Part shown: in pieces, positions 1-11,608 of the stretch | How the letters are laid out: the number at the start of each line of letters is the position of its first letter | Numbering within the stretch: position 1 is the stretch's first letter | Assembly (NCBI RefSeq): GCF_950023065.1 | Contig: NC_088680.1 | Coordinates: 69,167,350-69,231,349 of the forward strand | DNA: 64,000 bases | Reading direction: 5' to 3' | Origin: Planococcus citri | Taxonomy: Eukaryota; Arthropoda; Insecta; Hemiptera; Pseudococcidae | Program-made: the position numbers and the translations under genes | The notes under the pieces: model-generated | What the model was told of the DNA's origin: nothing | The model's database searches: none | The model's input: the letters and a program-made list of their open reading frames with translations, nothing else

Positions 1-775
1 GATTGAATTCAAAAAAAAAAAAAAAAAATGAATAAACAGGTACCAATTTATTCATTAAAAAATTTTTTTTTCAACTTTGACAGTCTCTAATGCAGGTGGT
101 CAACATTACTGTGAGTTTTCGCGTAAAATATTTCGAAAACTGGTTCAAATTTTCCAGGAAGTATTTTATTCTTGCAAATTCCACCATTGAGCTGCTCTTT
201 TCAAAAACCTAAATTTTCTTCGAATGTTCGTATTCTTTCTTTTCCAAGTTCATCCATTCGTCCAATACCTACATAATTATCAACATTGATAATATTTAAT
301 TGTTTCATAAATCACGATAGGTTCTATAACAACACTAAACAATGTTTTTATTTCCTGATTTAAAATTCTTGTGCTCGCTCAACGTCACGTCTTTCTATCT
401 TCGACACGGATGTATGTACTTTTGTTTACTAACAGCTCTGTCCCTATTATGATTATTTCATACGTACATCTGGCACATCTGCTTCACTTTCAACGCTTTT
501 CTTCCTTTCACTATCTTATCTATTCCCTTGAACCTGATTGTTTTCAAAATACCCTCGTTCCTTTTGTTTCAACTTCCCCACTCCTGCAATACCCAAAATA
601 TCTACTTGGTTCAGGTACCTACCTAAATTTCAATACATATAAGCGTAACGATTCGTTGGTGAAATGACCATTTCGTGATCAGTTTACCAAATGTTAGGAG
701 TTTACAATAATATTGAATATTTTGTTGTTGATTTATCTAGTTTGTGAAAAAATAGGTACATAATAAATCTACACT
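1..775 (+). promoter_or_regulatory. 5' flank and putative promoter of serpin 1
   Basis: This non-coding flank has recognisable copies upstream of the other serpins (36965-37432, 44325-44930, 56600-56995), so it belongs to the duplicated unit. The best core-promoter candidate is CATATAAG at 636-643, about 135 bp before the start codon. It is kept as CAATATAAG at 37292-37300 and 56841-56849 but altered to ACATAAG near 44793. The block after it (AGCGTAACGATTCG and GACCATTTCGTGAT) is also conserved. The transcription start is not known. Confidence 0.45.
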
Positions 776-3700
776 ATGGAGATGTTTCGAACAGCGACGT
801 TCTTATTTATCGTGGGGCAATTCGTATTCGTTAAATCGCAGAGCCACATCACTGAACCACATATGGAAGAAAAGGTAAAATGATTTTCATCTTAAAAATG
901 AATACATTAAATACAGGGGTAGGCCGAGGTATACATATTATACTTATTTACTCGTACGTATAATTTTTTCTACTAGAAATTAATACCTATACTCGTACAT
1001 ACTTAGGTTATTTCATTCAATTAATCCGCAGTTTCGATGTCAATTTAAGCCTTCTAATTTCGCCCAATTTTTTTCACGTACACCTACCCATCTAAATGTG
1101 AACTAACCCACGATCCATGAAAAAAGCAAAGCTGCCCATTGATTTTTAGATTTTTCAGAAGATTTTTTAAGCCATCTCCGGTCCTTCAAGCAACGAAGCC
1201 TCGCAAAATTGTTGAAAAAAAACACTAGGCAACAATTTTTGACCTTTTTTTTGTTTTCAGGTTGAAAATGGGCTTAATCGATAGTTTGGACCCTAAAACA
1301 AAAAACAGAGTGGGGTTTTTCAATTTGAGTTGTTTTTGTAGTCAGGAGAGATGATCAAAGTTGCAAAAATGGCCGTTTTTGCCCTATTTCACGAGTTTGT
1401 GGCGACATCAGTATTATGTTTTGAAAAAAACCAAGGTCATATTCGGATTCTACGCACTTTTTTAAGTAAACATCTTTACCGGATTTTTGATTTTCGAAGT
1501 TTCAAGCGCATACGGAAGATTTTTGTTTGTAACATATTTTAAAACTCGGAGCGCGCGACGCTGGCGTTACTCCACCATGTAATCGTGGCGCGGAACCATG
1601 TTCGCGCGGACGAGGCTCTCGTGCAGTAAAAGTTTCGTGTTACAAACGAAAATCTTCCGTATGCACTTGAACCTTCGAAAATCAAAAATCCGGTAAAGAT
1701 GTTTACTTAAAAAAGTGCGTAGAATCCGAATATGACCTTGGTTTTTTCAAAACATAATACTGATGTCGCCACAAACTCGTGAAATAGGGCAAAAACGGCC
1801 ATTTTTGCAACTTTGATCATCTCTCCTGACTACAAAAACAACTCAAATTGAAAAACCCCACTCTGTTTTTTGTTTTAGGGTCCAAACTATCGATTAAGCC
1901 CAATTTCAACCTGAAAACAAATATGCCGTTGCCTAGTGAAATCGAGAAAAAATGAAATAAATCAAAATTCAAAGTAGTTGAAAAAACATGAAAATTTCTC
2001 GAAGAAAAACTCCTTCGATTTCCCAAAAAATGTTTGCGTGATAAAGTGAAAGCATCCAGAGCTGAAAAAAAGAAGAAAAACTAAGGTCCCTAAAAATATT
2101 TCAAAAATCCATTCATCATTAAACATTTTCTAGATAACCCCCTCCCTCATTCCCTCTAAAAAACCTCTTTCGGTTCCCTAAACAATTTTGGTCGCTTCAG
2201 AAAGAGGATATCAGTGTTAGAAAAAATCTCTAAATTGATGACCTAAATATTTTTTGAAAATTTTCCATTTTTGGTCAGTTCTCAAATAAACGAGATTTTC
2301 AAGAAAATACCTCCCTTGGACTCCCAAAAAATTTGGATTCGTACATAAAGCGGCAAATAATGTTGGAAAATACAATTTGAAAAAAAAGAAGAAAAACTGA
2401 CGTTTTCAAAAAATTTTGGAAAATTTTTCATTTCTTGTCAAAAACGTTCTAATAAATCACTTCAATTTTGTCCCTCATATAATAAGAAGGGTCTTCAATG
2501 TTGAAAAAAATGAATAAAAATAATTAAAGTTTCCTTTCATAATTTTTTTTTTTAGAATTTTCCATTCCCAATAATTTTTTTTGAATTACCGACCTTTTCA
2601 AGAAAATACTTCCCTTTGTGCAACAAACAACGCGATCCCAAAGTTGAGAATTTTATTTGTTGATTTTTTTTTTCAAATGTTCCTCTCCATTCAAGAAATG
2701 GGTCATTCCATGTCAATTCGACCAAAAAAGTGCGATTTTGAAAGTCATGTCTTTCCCAGGGGGGGGGGGGCTTCCATTATTTTCACATTGTCTCGAGGTA
2801 CTCAACTTCAGCAGCCCATTCCTCCAAAACTATGATACTTTGATCAACACTGATTTCACAGTTCAAAAGGGTATTGAATTTTAAACTTTTTAAGCATTTT
2901 CAAATTTTCAAAATTTGAAAGTTGAACTTTCAAATTGAAAGCTCAAATTTCAAAATGGCGCTGTAAGTTGGAGCTACCATTTAAGATTCTGAAAAAATTT
3001 CCATACATGCTCCTTTAGATGCTTTTTCGAAATATTCAAGTTTCGAGATGAGATCTCTTAATGGAATGGAAGCACCCCATCCCCAATTTTGGGCAAAACT
3101 TTCAAAAAAAAATCTGGGGCATGTGATACATCGAATGGTATGTTTTCGGTAACGCTGAACACGAATATGACGTTAGATTTTTGATTGGGGCCATCCATGG
3201 CCCCCAGCACCGCTCCAAATGGGGTAAAAGTTCAAAATAGGGTTTTTTCGTGCGACACATGAAATAGTATGTTTTTGGTGACGCTGAATATGACGTCAGA
3301 TTTTCGGTTGGACCACATCCACGGCTTCCAACATTTTTTTTGGACTTTTACCAATTGGGGGAGGTTCTCGGAGCCATGGGTGAGGTCAATTTAAAAAACT
3401 AAGGCTATATTCGTGTTCAGCGATATTGAAAACATACTATTTCATGTGTCACATGATTGAAACCATTTTTTTTAGGTTACCCCACTTGGGGATGTGCTGG
3501 GGGCTGTGGATGGGTCCAATCAAAAATCTGACGTCATGTTTGTATTCAGCGTCACCAAAAACATACCTACTATTTGATGTGTCGCACGAAAAACCCCTAT
3601 TTTGAACTTTTACCCCATTTAGGGAGGTGCTGGGGGCCGTGGATGGGCCCCAATCAAAAATCTAACGTCATATTCGTGTTCAACGTTATCATAAACATAC

Positions 3701-6414
3701 AATTCGATATATCACATGCCCCAGATTTTTTTTTGAAAGTTTTGCCCAAAATTGGGGGTGGGGTGCTCCCCTTCCATTAAGAGATCCCATCTCGAAACTT
3801 GAATATTTCAAAAAAGCATCAAAAGGTACATCTATGGAAATTATTTCAGAATTTTAAATGGTAGCTCCCACTTATACAGCGCCATTTTGAAATTTGAAAG
3901 TTCAACTTTCAAATTTTGAAAATTTCAAAATGCTTAAAAAGTTCAAAATTCAATACCCTTTTGATCTGTGAAATCAATGTTGATCAAAGTATCATAGTTT
4001 TGGAGGAATACGCTCTGCTGAAGTTGAGTACCTCGAGACAATGTGAAAATAATGGAAGCCCCCCACCCGACCCCTGAGGGGGCTGGGACCAAGCTGATTG
4101 CGGGTTTCTTACTTACCGAGTGGGTAGATACTGTAAACAAAAATTGAGCGAAATCGAAAGACATGACTCAATAACGTTGGTCGAATTGACATGGAATGAC
4201 CCAAATATCAAAATAAGCTCTTTTTCAAGAACCTCCCTCGGTAGGTGCCCCAGAAAAGTTGATACCAATAAGGTGAGAAAAACCCAGTTTTTTTTTTTAA
4301 CGAACAAATTCATGTCAGAATTCTTTTAAATAACGCGCAAACCACAAAATCCAATTATTTCTGCAACTTTGGGACGCACAAGTTTGACTTTTTTCATTTA
4401 TTCGGGAAGGAGGAGGAGTCAAGACTTATAAAAATGGACTAAATCCGAGGGTTAGAATATAAAAATATGAACATTTCAGGTTTTTCCCCCCTAAATTTCG
4501 TAATTTTCTTTCAGAAGAGACTCGAGTTCCACTTTTTTCGGCGTTGAAAAGGGGGAGGGTTAGAAATTCTCAAATAACGCTTTTCTATTGTAAAAATGGT
4601 CCAAATCAAGAATTAGAACGTAAAAAAGTAAAAATGCCAAATTTTACGATTTTTCGTATTTTTAAGTAGGACTCAACTTGAGGGGGGAGAGGAGGGGGAG
4701 CCAAAACTATTGAATAAGTAGTGCTTTTCGAAATGAAAAAAAAAACAAATATACTTACTTACCTAAAAATTTCAATTATTTCGGTTTTTCTTGATTTTTT
4801 TTGAAAATTCGGAGACCTTCCAGATTTTAATCATTTTAATGTTACATTACGCGGTTTAAGTTTTTGAGTATTTTTTTTCTTCAGAAAACCAGCAATTTTA
4901 GAGAGTTGAAATTCATACATACGAGAATCATTAATTAGTGTGTTTTCTTCTGTACTGTTATCACTTAGATTCGAGATGAGATGTTCGGAATTCTACAGAT
5001 GCAAACAACTGCTTTATGGAGTACAACCCCCTCAGATCAAAACATCGAGTTCCTTCCACTATCAATAGCAGCGGGCTGGCAAATGGTACTAATGAGACTT
5101 TACTACGGAAGTCCTCCAGGAAAATTTAAGTCTAAAAACGAGTAAGTAAATTACGAGTATTTCCAATGTACATTGTTATAATTATTCAAATACGTACACA
5201 TTTTTACTCGAGTGGGCATCTAAAAAAAGTACCTACTTAAAAACGTTTTAAAAAACTAGCCCCTCGAAAATTCCGATATCTTTTCAAATCTCATCGTAGC
5301 TATAATTTTTCCAACTTGTTTGCAGTTTTTTGAAACAAGCGTACGCATTGGCGGGTATACTCGATAAAATCTCTTCAACGTCCAATGCCAAGCTGAAATT
5401 CGTGAACACTGTATTTTACGATCAAAGCAAAATATCGAAGCAGCTTTTGAACGACTTGAAAACCTACTATCACGCTGAAGCCTTCGAAGTATCGTTCGAT
5501 TCGGAATCAGATGTTTTGGCCGTAGTGAACGAGTAAGTATTGAGATCAATTTACTAGCATTTAAAAATGAATATGGTAAATTATTGCACTTAGCCTACAA
5601 TTAGTTTGCATGTTTGCATTCATTTTAGACGGTTTAGTAATGTTACAAAAGGACGAATACCTCAAATGGAGACCCTCAATCTTGAAGGAGTTTCCAACAT
5701 GCCGAGTTCCTTATTAAATTACACAAGTTGTTGGGATACGCCGAAAATCTGGACCAACTTTGTCAAATTGTAAGCTTTCGACAAAAATTTACTGATAAAT
5801 GCGACTTTAATTATAATACGTCGGTATTTCCTCGATTTCTAATCATCATTCATTCGATTGCCCACAGATTGAAATTCAAAAACTCGAACGGCGAATTCGA
5901 TATCGAAACGTTCAACGCAAAGGAAACAATCGGTTATTACAAAAACGCCGAACAAAAATACGAAGCTATCAGATTACCTTTCAAAAAAGGCGAATTTGCC
6001 ATGATGGTAGTGTTACCTAACCAAGATCAGTCGTTAGAATTGATCGTCAAATTAACCGCAAACGATCATCAACAAATTTTGCAACGTGTTAGTGAAAATT
6101 ACGAAAACATCGATTACGCGATCCCTTTCATGAATTTGACGCAGTTGATGGTAAATGAAAATGGCACTGCTATATACGTCGACGATACGATTACTTGCGA
6201 CTGGCCGACGGCGACTGAAGAAACCCAGGAAATTAATAAGATCGATTATAAACCGTTCTACGTGAACAGACCGTTCGCTGTGTATATTTACCACGAAAAA
6301 AGTAAATTTGTTGTAATGTACGGTTTGGTAAATAACCCAGCTTTAGGCACAATGCAAAATCGTAGGGTACTGTTTCAAACTAGAATAAAAATGCAAGATA
6401 AAACTGAACTTTAA
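776..6414 (+). CDS. Serpin 1, secreted, five exons (388 aa)
   Basis: Predicted exons are 776-874, 4969-5141, 5326-5532, 5629-5769 and 5868-6414; all introns are GT-AG and the four junction phases are 0, 2, 2, 2. Exon 1 encodes a hydrophobic signal peptide, so the product should be secreted. Exon 2 has the serpin-type FLPLSIAAGWQM segment, exon 5 the FKKGEFAMMVVLP segment and the C-terminal FYVNRPFAVYIY...GLVNNP signature. Length is typical of serpins. The reactive-loop hinge is unusual: after NENGTA come bulky and acidic residues (I, Y, V, D, D) where inhibitory serpins have small alanines, and the loop up to the FYVNRPF block is about ten residues longer than usual. Inhibitory function is therefore doubtful; this is inference from family rules. 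Intron 1 (4.1 kb) hosts two fold-back elements. The poly(A) signal is the weaker AATAAG (6545-6550), where paralogs have AATAAA. Confidence 0.88.
1223..1938. mobile_element. Fold-back (MITE-like) element FB1
   Basis: Ends are CACTAGGCAAC and its reverse complement. Two nearly identical inverted arms of about 285 bp (about 1251-1545 and 1638-1917) flank a GC-rich centre of about 90 bp with several CGCG words. The serpin 2 and 3 introns (about 37840 and 45372) lack the segment and run straight from the A-rich left flank to the right flank, giving an empty site. No coding capacity. Confidence 0.8.
2700..4202. mobile_element. Long palindromic fold-back element FB2
   Basis: The ends are GGGTCATTCCATGTCAATTC and its reverse complement. 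Arms of roughly 650-700 bp mirror each other almost to the centre (about 3420-3480), with small indels and G-runs of different length. AAAT flanks both ends and may be a target duplication. The ATGTCAATTCGACCAA word near the ends recurs inside FB3 (about 14897 and 33190), suggesting a shared family. No coding capacity; short frames are shadows of the palindrome. Confidence 0.75.
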
Positions 6415-6604
6415 TTCGATTGTTAAGTTTATAACCTATTCGTGTGTTTGCTGCGTGTAAATAGGATAGACTATCATTGATAAAAATACCAATTGTACGT
6501 AAAAAATTGGCCAAATGTATTTTGTACCTATCTATTGAACACGTAATAAGAATTACATCACAAAGTATTATGTTTGCGTGGATTTTTTTAATGTTTTCGA
6601 AATA

Positions 6605-7114
6605 TTGACTATAAATGCGAACCAATGAACCGGTTTCAAAATGTGATTGAACAGAATTGTGTAACTTTTCACGCCCTACAACTCCTGTTTCAAGCTTTTA
6701 TTTTCTTGATATCCAATTTCTAAGTGATTTTTGATAACTGGTTGCAAATTAATGAACCGGTTTCAAAATCTGATCAGTGAAAATGGTTCAATTTTTCACG
6801 ATCTACACCTTTTGTTTCAAGCTTTTTTCTCCATCTCCAACTTTTAGTTGTTGATTGTCAAAAACTTGTTGCAAAATGCGAAGGAACCAATGAACCGTTT
6901 TCAAAATGTGGTAAGAAAGAATTGTGCAATTTTTCACGCTCTACAACTTTTGTTTCAAGCTTTTTTCTCAATTTATAATTTTTATGCGATTTTTGATAAC
7001 TGGTTGCAAATTAATGAACTGGTTTCAAAACCTGATCAGCTAAAATGATTCAATTTTGCCCGCTGTACAACTTTTGTTTCAAGATTTTTTTCTCTATCTA
7101 TACAATTTTTAGGT
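6605..7114 (+). repeat. 124-bp satellite array, unit 1, left part
   Basis: Degenerate tandem copies of a monomer of about 124 bp. Each contains GAACCGGTTTCAAAAT, a TTTTTCACGC...CTACAACTTTTGTTTCAAGC block and AACTGGTTGC. The array begins about 190 bp after the serpin 1 stop. It is interrupted at 7115 by an LTR retrotransposon and resumes at 11712. Confidence 0.9.
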
Positions 7115-7217
7115 TGTGGCAACACTGCTTACCTACCTATAGGTAATGTATCGTACATGTATGTATCTTATCTCAAATACATCATTCCTACTTTGTACTC
7201 TCACTGAACACGCTACA
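7115..7217 (+). repeat. 5' LTR of mag-like element
   Basis: A 103-bp direct repeat, TG...CA, matching 11609-11711. It is unusually short for an LTR and contains CTTACCTACCTATAGGTAA with an internal partial palindrome. Confidence 0.93.
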
Positions 7218-7218
7218 T

Positions 7219-7230
7219 TGGCGACGAGAG
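7219..7230 (+). other. Putative primer-binding site, mag-like element
   Basis: TGGCGACGAGAG begins two bases after the 5' LTR. TGG is the expected complement of a tRNA CCA end. The primer tRNA cannot be named from this alone. Confidence 0.65.
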
Positions 7231-7362
7231 AAAAAAAGTCATGAAAATAAGTGAATGTATATGTTAAAAAGTGCCGAGTTCGCGTTATCATCGTGAAAAT
7301 TGGTAATAATTACGTGAAAATTTTTTAATCGTATCGTAATGAGTTAAAAAAAACCATCCAAA

Positions 7363-10300
7363 ATGCCGGCGGAACCTCAAGAAATTAAAATCGTACAGAT
7401 TATCGGCGATCCGCCTAAATATGAAGGCAAGTGGAGCTTGTTCAAAAAACAGCTCGAAGTGTTTTTTCGCATGAACTCAATCGAAGATGATAAGAAAACG
7501 TATATTCTGCTCAACTCCATCAATAGTCAAATGTTCCAGTTGATTACTACTTTGGTTTCGCCTAAGGAACCTATCGATGAGAAGTATAAAGACATTGTTG
7601 ATCTCGTGGATAAACACCTCGACCCAACACCAAATCCGATCGTCGAGCGTCATAATTTTAACATCGCCAAACAAGAAACCAACGAGTCAGTTCCTGATTT
7701 CATCGCTCGACTACGTAAGTTAGCCACCACTTGTGATTATGGTACTACTCTCGATAATCAGCTTCGCGATGCGATAGTCCGAGGCATAAGAAACTCTGAT
7801 ACTAAGAAAAAACTCTTCGAAAAAGGGAAGGACTTGACATTAAGCCAAGCACTTGAGATCGTGAAAAGTTCGGAGACAGCCGAGCAAAATACCAAACAGG
7901 TCAATGGTGAAACTCCGAGTACCAGCTCAACCGTTTATTTTCAATCTTCAAGTGGCTCAAATTCCCGCCAAAATAAGTGCAATAATTGTGGCAGAAATAA
8001 CCACTCAACAGCTAATTGTCGTGTTCCTAAAACCAAATGTGATTATTGCGGTAAAAACAACCACCAATCGAATCGTTGCTATTTTAAAAAAGATTGTAGT
8101 GTATGCGGTCGAAGCAATCATACGCGTGACAAATGCAGATACCGTGATCTCAGCTGTAATTTCTGCAAACGTAAAGGTCACTTGGCAAATGTGTGTCGTG
8201 ATAAAGCTAAAAATAAGTCATCCGAGCGGAACTCTGATAGGGAAGTTGCAACAAGGTCTGCTAAAACAAAAAGCTCTAACCTCAATTTCCAAGAGGACGA
8301 CGACGACATCGATACTGAACCATGGTCCTTGTATTCAATCAATGATGGGAAGAAAAATCCTGAGGTATTAGATGTTGTACTCGATGGTATTAGCCTAACT
8401 ATGCAGATCGACTCCGGCTCAACGATCTCTGCCATGAGCCTAGCTGATAAAACGAAATACTTCCGTTCCAATAAAGTTCATAAAACCTCTCGATGTTTCA
8501 AGGATTACATTGGCAATAAAATCGAGCCTGTTGGCTACATAATTGCTCAGCTTCGACTCAACTCGAGGGAAAAATGCCCGGCAAAGCTGTACATCTTCCA
8601 AAGTGGCGGTCCTCCATTATTAGGTCGAGATCTGATGGAGTTACTGGGTATCCGTTGTCACTTAGTGACCCAAGGTGGTAAAATTAACCACATTGAAGAG
8701 TCGGATATAGTCAAAATGATCCGCGAAAAATACCCAAATGTCATAGCCACTAGTGATAATATTGGAAGGTATAATAAAGAACTCCTGCATATTCCATTGA
8801 AAGTAGATGCAAAACCAATTTACATTGGTCCAAGGCCATTACCATTTGGCCTCAAAAAGCTGGTAGAAGAAGAAATCGATCGTTTGCTCAAATTGAAAAT
8901 TATTGAACCAACGGTGTACAGTGAGTGGGGCACGCCGATTGTCCCACTGCTCAAGGATAAAAACTCAGTAAAAATTAGCGGTGCTTACAATCTTACGGTG
9001 AATAAAAACATACTTACTGAGCACTTTCCAATTCCGAGGAAAGATGATATTCTGGCGGAAATCCGTCCAGGGTGTAAATTCTCCAAGTTCGATTTAAAAT
9101 TCGCTTATCAGCAAATGGGCCTTGATTTACAGTCGCAAGACCTCACAACTATTACAACTCATATTGGCAACTTTAAATATCGAAGTCTACCTCATGGTAT
9201 AAGCATTGGCCCAGCAAGATTTCAAAATACGATGGAAAAACTATTAGCTGGTATCAAAGGGCTATTCAAATTCTTCGATGACTGGTTAATTGCTGCTGAG
9301 AACGAGGAAGAACATCTTAAAATAATTCACGAAGTCCTCCGCAGGTTGTCCAATGCTGGATTACGAATCAACCTAGATAAATGCCGATTTTTCGTCTCAG
9401 AAGTTACTTATTTGGGCCATAGAGTCAGCCAAGAAGGCATCAAACCTCTTGAAAAACGTGTTCAAGCTATCATTGATCAACCGAAACCTCAAACAGTGAG
9501 GCAAGTTAAAGCATTTCTAGGTATGGTAAACCATTATTCCAAATTTATTGAGGCGAGAGCCAATATGCTAAAACCATTGTACGAATTGTCAAATAGTGAG
9601 AAATTTTATTGGGATAAAGATTGTGATGCTGCATTTGCTAAAATTAAAAAAGAAATTGCTTCAGATAAACTCTTAGTGCATTTTGATGAGAATAGAAAAT
9701 TAATTCTAAATTGTGATAGTTCAGAATATGGTATAGGTGCAGTCCTATCTCATGAGATGGATGATGGGTCCATCCGTCCTATTGCATACGCATCACGCAC
9801 TTTATCCCAACATGAGAAAAACTATTCTCAACTTATGAAGGAAGCGTTAGCTATTATATTCGGTGTTAAGTACTTTCATCAGTTTGTATATCTAAAAAAG
9901 TTCGTTATTGTTACTGATCACAAACCGTTAACTGCTATATTTGATAAAAGTAAAAACAGTGAATTGAGTATGATGGCAGCCAATAGGGTTTTGAGGTGGA
10001 GTATGTTTTTGTCAAATTACAATTACGAAATTCAATTCACCAATTCTGAAAACAATTCTGTAGCTGATGCTTTAAGCAGATTACCTTCGAATGCTAAAAA
10101 CACTGATAATCCTGACGATAATATCAATTCTCCATTTATCAATTTTTTCGAAAGTGTATTCAACGTTGAGGAGTTCATTGAGGAATCTAAAAACGATAGT
10201 ATTCTAAGACAGGTGTATAATTTTGTAAAAAAAGGCAAATGGCCTAAGTTTAAAGTAAATAAAATCGAAGGGGATTTGAGAAATTACTACTTGTGTCGTG

Positions 10301-11499
10301 ATGAAATTTATATTGAAAATGGGTTGCTGTATAAAAATAACAAGTTGATTGTACCTAAAAAATTGCAACTCAAAGTTCTGAACGAATTGCATAGTACACA
10401 TTTTGGTATCGGTAAATTAAAAAGTACTGCTAGATATTATTATTATTGGCCTAATATGACGAGTGATATTGTTAATTTAATTAAGAATTGTAGTAATTGT
10501 CTCGAAAATGGTACAAATGTGCCTAAAAATAAGATGGAATCTTGGCCTTATCCTAGTAAACCTGGTGTTAGATTACATGCTGATTTTTGTTTTTATAAAG
10601 GTAAGAATTTTTTAATTGTAATAGATGAATATTCTAAGCATCCTGAAATTTATTATATTTCTAATATTACCACTGATATTACGATTCAGTGCTTTCGTGA
10701 TTATTTTGCTCGTTGGGGTATTCCCAAGCTTTTAGTAACTGATAATGGTACTCAGTTTACCGCGAACGAATTCATTGAATTTTGTACCAAAAATAACGTA
10801 AAGAAACTTTTCTCTCCACCTTATCACCCGCAAAGTAACGGAGCTGCTGAAAATTTCGTTCGTACTTTCAAAGATAAATTTGTTAAAATTTTACACCCAA
10901 AATCTGATGCTAACGATAGTGAAATTAATAGGATTGTAAATAGTTTCCTATTCGATTATAGAAACATGGTTCATGAAACCACAGGCAAAACGCCTAATGA
11001 TTTACAGTTGAATAGAAAGATAAGGTGTAAAAATGAAGTTTTAAGTAACGTAATCAGGCAACAGGCCAAACAAAAGAAGAATTTCAAAGGTAAATCGAGT
11101 AGTATATTTAAAATTAATGATGTCGTTTATTTTCGAAATTATTCTGGTCAACGCAATTGGGTGAAAGGTGTAATAATTTCACAAATTAGCAGATTTATTT
11201 TTGCAATAAGAGACAAGAATGGCATTAACGTAACTCGCCACGTAAATCAGATAAAAAAATGTACCCAAGAGTTAGATAAAAACGAAGCTGAATCGAATGT
11301 TAATGTAAACGTAAAATCACCAAGTATCGAAGATAAACCGAGCCAAGCTCGTTGTAAACGAAAAACTATTGTAATTAAACCGATCGTGTCTAATCCTGTA
11401 ACGAGTCCTAGTACTAGTAATGTTCCGAATAATTCTTCTGCAAAAGTTTTACCTAATAGAACTAGGCAGAAACCTGCCAAATACAATGATTACGTATAA
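7363..11499 (+). CDS. Gag-Pol polyprotein of mag-like retrotransposon (1378 aa)
   Basis: One continuous frame encodes gag and pol; the ATG has a good context (CAAAATGCC). Residues 1-190 are a capsid-like gag. Residues about 206-276 hold four tandem CCHC zinc knuckles for nucleic-acid binding. The aspartic protease DSG is near residue 349. Reverse transcriptase follows with FFDD near residue 637 in place of the usual YxDD. An RNase H with the TDHKPL motif starts near residue 784. Integrase has an HHCC zinc region (about 1009-1045) and catalytic D, D(35)E with D1127 and E1163. No frameshift or stop is seen, so the element may still be active. The 3' half is visibly more AT-rich than the 5' half. 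No envelope gene. Confidence 0.95.
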   Translation: MPAEPQEIKIVQIIGDPPKYEGKWSLFKKQLEVFFRMNSIEDDKKTYILLNSINSQMFQLITTLVSPKEPIDEKYKDIVDLVDKHLDPTPNPIVERHNFNIAKQETNESVPDFIARLRKLATTCDYGTTLDNQLRDAIVRGIRNSDTKKKLFEKGKDLTLSQALEIVKSSETAEQNTKQVNGETPSTSSTVYFQSSSGSNSRQNKCNNCGRNNHSTANCRVPKTKCDYCGKNNHQSNRCYFKKDCSVCGRSNHTRDKCRYRDLSCNFCKRKGHLANVCRDKAKNKSSERNSDREVATRSAKTKSSNLNFQEDDDDIDTEPWSLYSINDGKKNPEVLDVVLDGISLTMQIDSGSTISAMSLADKTKYFRSNKVHKTSRCFKDYIGNKIEPVGYIIAQLRLNSREKCPAKLYIFQSGGPPLLGRDLMELLGIRCHLVTQGGKINHIEESDIVKMIREKYPNVIATSDNIGRYNKELLHIPLKVDAKPIYIGPRPLPFGLKKLVEEEIDRLLKLKIIEPTVYSEWGTPIVPLLKDKNSVKISGAYNLTVNKNILTEHFPIPRKDDILAEIRPGCKFSKFDLKFAYQQMGLDLQSQDLTTITTHIGNFKYRSLPHGISIGPARFQNTMEKLLAGIKGLFKFFDDWLIAAENEEEHLKIIHEVLRRLSNAGLRINLDKCRFFVSEVTYLGHRVSQEGIKPLEKRVQAIIDQPKPQTVRQVKAFLGMVNHYSKFIEARANMLKPLYELSNSEKFYWDKDCDAAFAKIKKEIASDKLLVHFDENRKLILNCDSSEYGIGAVLSHEMDDGSIRPIAYASRTLSQHEKNYSQLMKEALAIIFGVKYFHQFVYLKKFVIVTDHKPLTAIFDKSKNSELSMMAANRVLRWSMFLSNYNYEIQFTNSENNSVADALSRLPSNAKNTDNPDDNINSPFINFFESVFNVEEFIEESKNDSILRQVYNFVKKGKWPKFKVNKIEGDLRNYYLCRDEIYIENGLLYKNNKLIVPKKLQLKVLNELHSTHFGIGKLKSTARYYYYWPNMTSDIVNLIKNCSNCLENGTNVPKNKMESWPYPSKPGVRLHADFCFYKGKNFLIVIDEYSKHPEIYYISNITTDITIQCFRDYFARWGIPKLLVTDNGTQFTANEFIEFCTKNNVKKLFSPPYHPQSNGAAENFVRTFKDKFVKILHPKSDANDSEINRIVNSFLFDYRNMVHETTGKTPNDLQLNRKIRCKNEVLSNVIRQQAKQKKNFKGKSSSIFKINDVVYFRNYSGQRNWVKGVIISQISRFIFAIRDKNGINVTRHVNQIKKCTQELDKNEAESNVNVNVKSPSIEDKPSQARCKRKTIVIKPIVSNPVTSPSTSNVPNNSSAKVLPNRTRQKPAKYNDYV

Positions 11500-11596
11500 A
11501 CGATTCAACGAATGTAATGTATTGTTAATTGTATTAAATTGATGTATGTAATGTAAAATGTAATTGTATAGTATTGTAAAATTTAATTTTGTAATT

Positions 11597-11608
11597 AGAG
11601 GGGAGGAG
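11597..11608 (+). other. Polypurine tract, mag-like element
   Basis: AGAGGGGAGGAG lies directly before the 3' LTR, the position where plus-strand DNA synthesis is primed in LTR elements. Confidence 0.85.

Noticed and set aside
5256..5549. 97-aa antisense frame across serpin 1 exon 3
   Set aside because: Shadow of the serpin coding strand; similar shadows occur in the paralogs.
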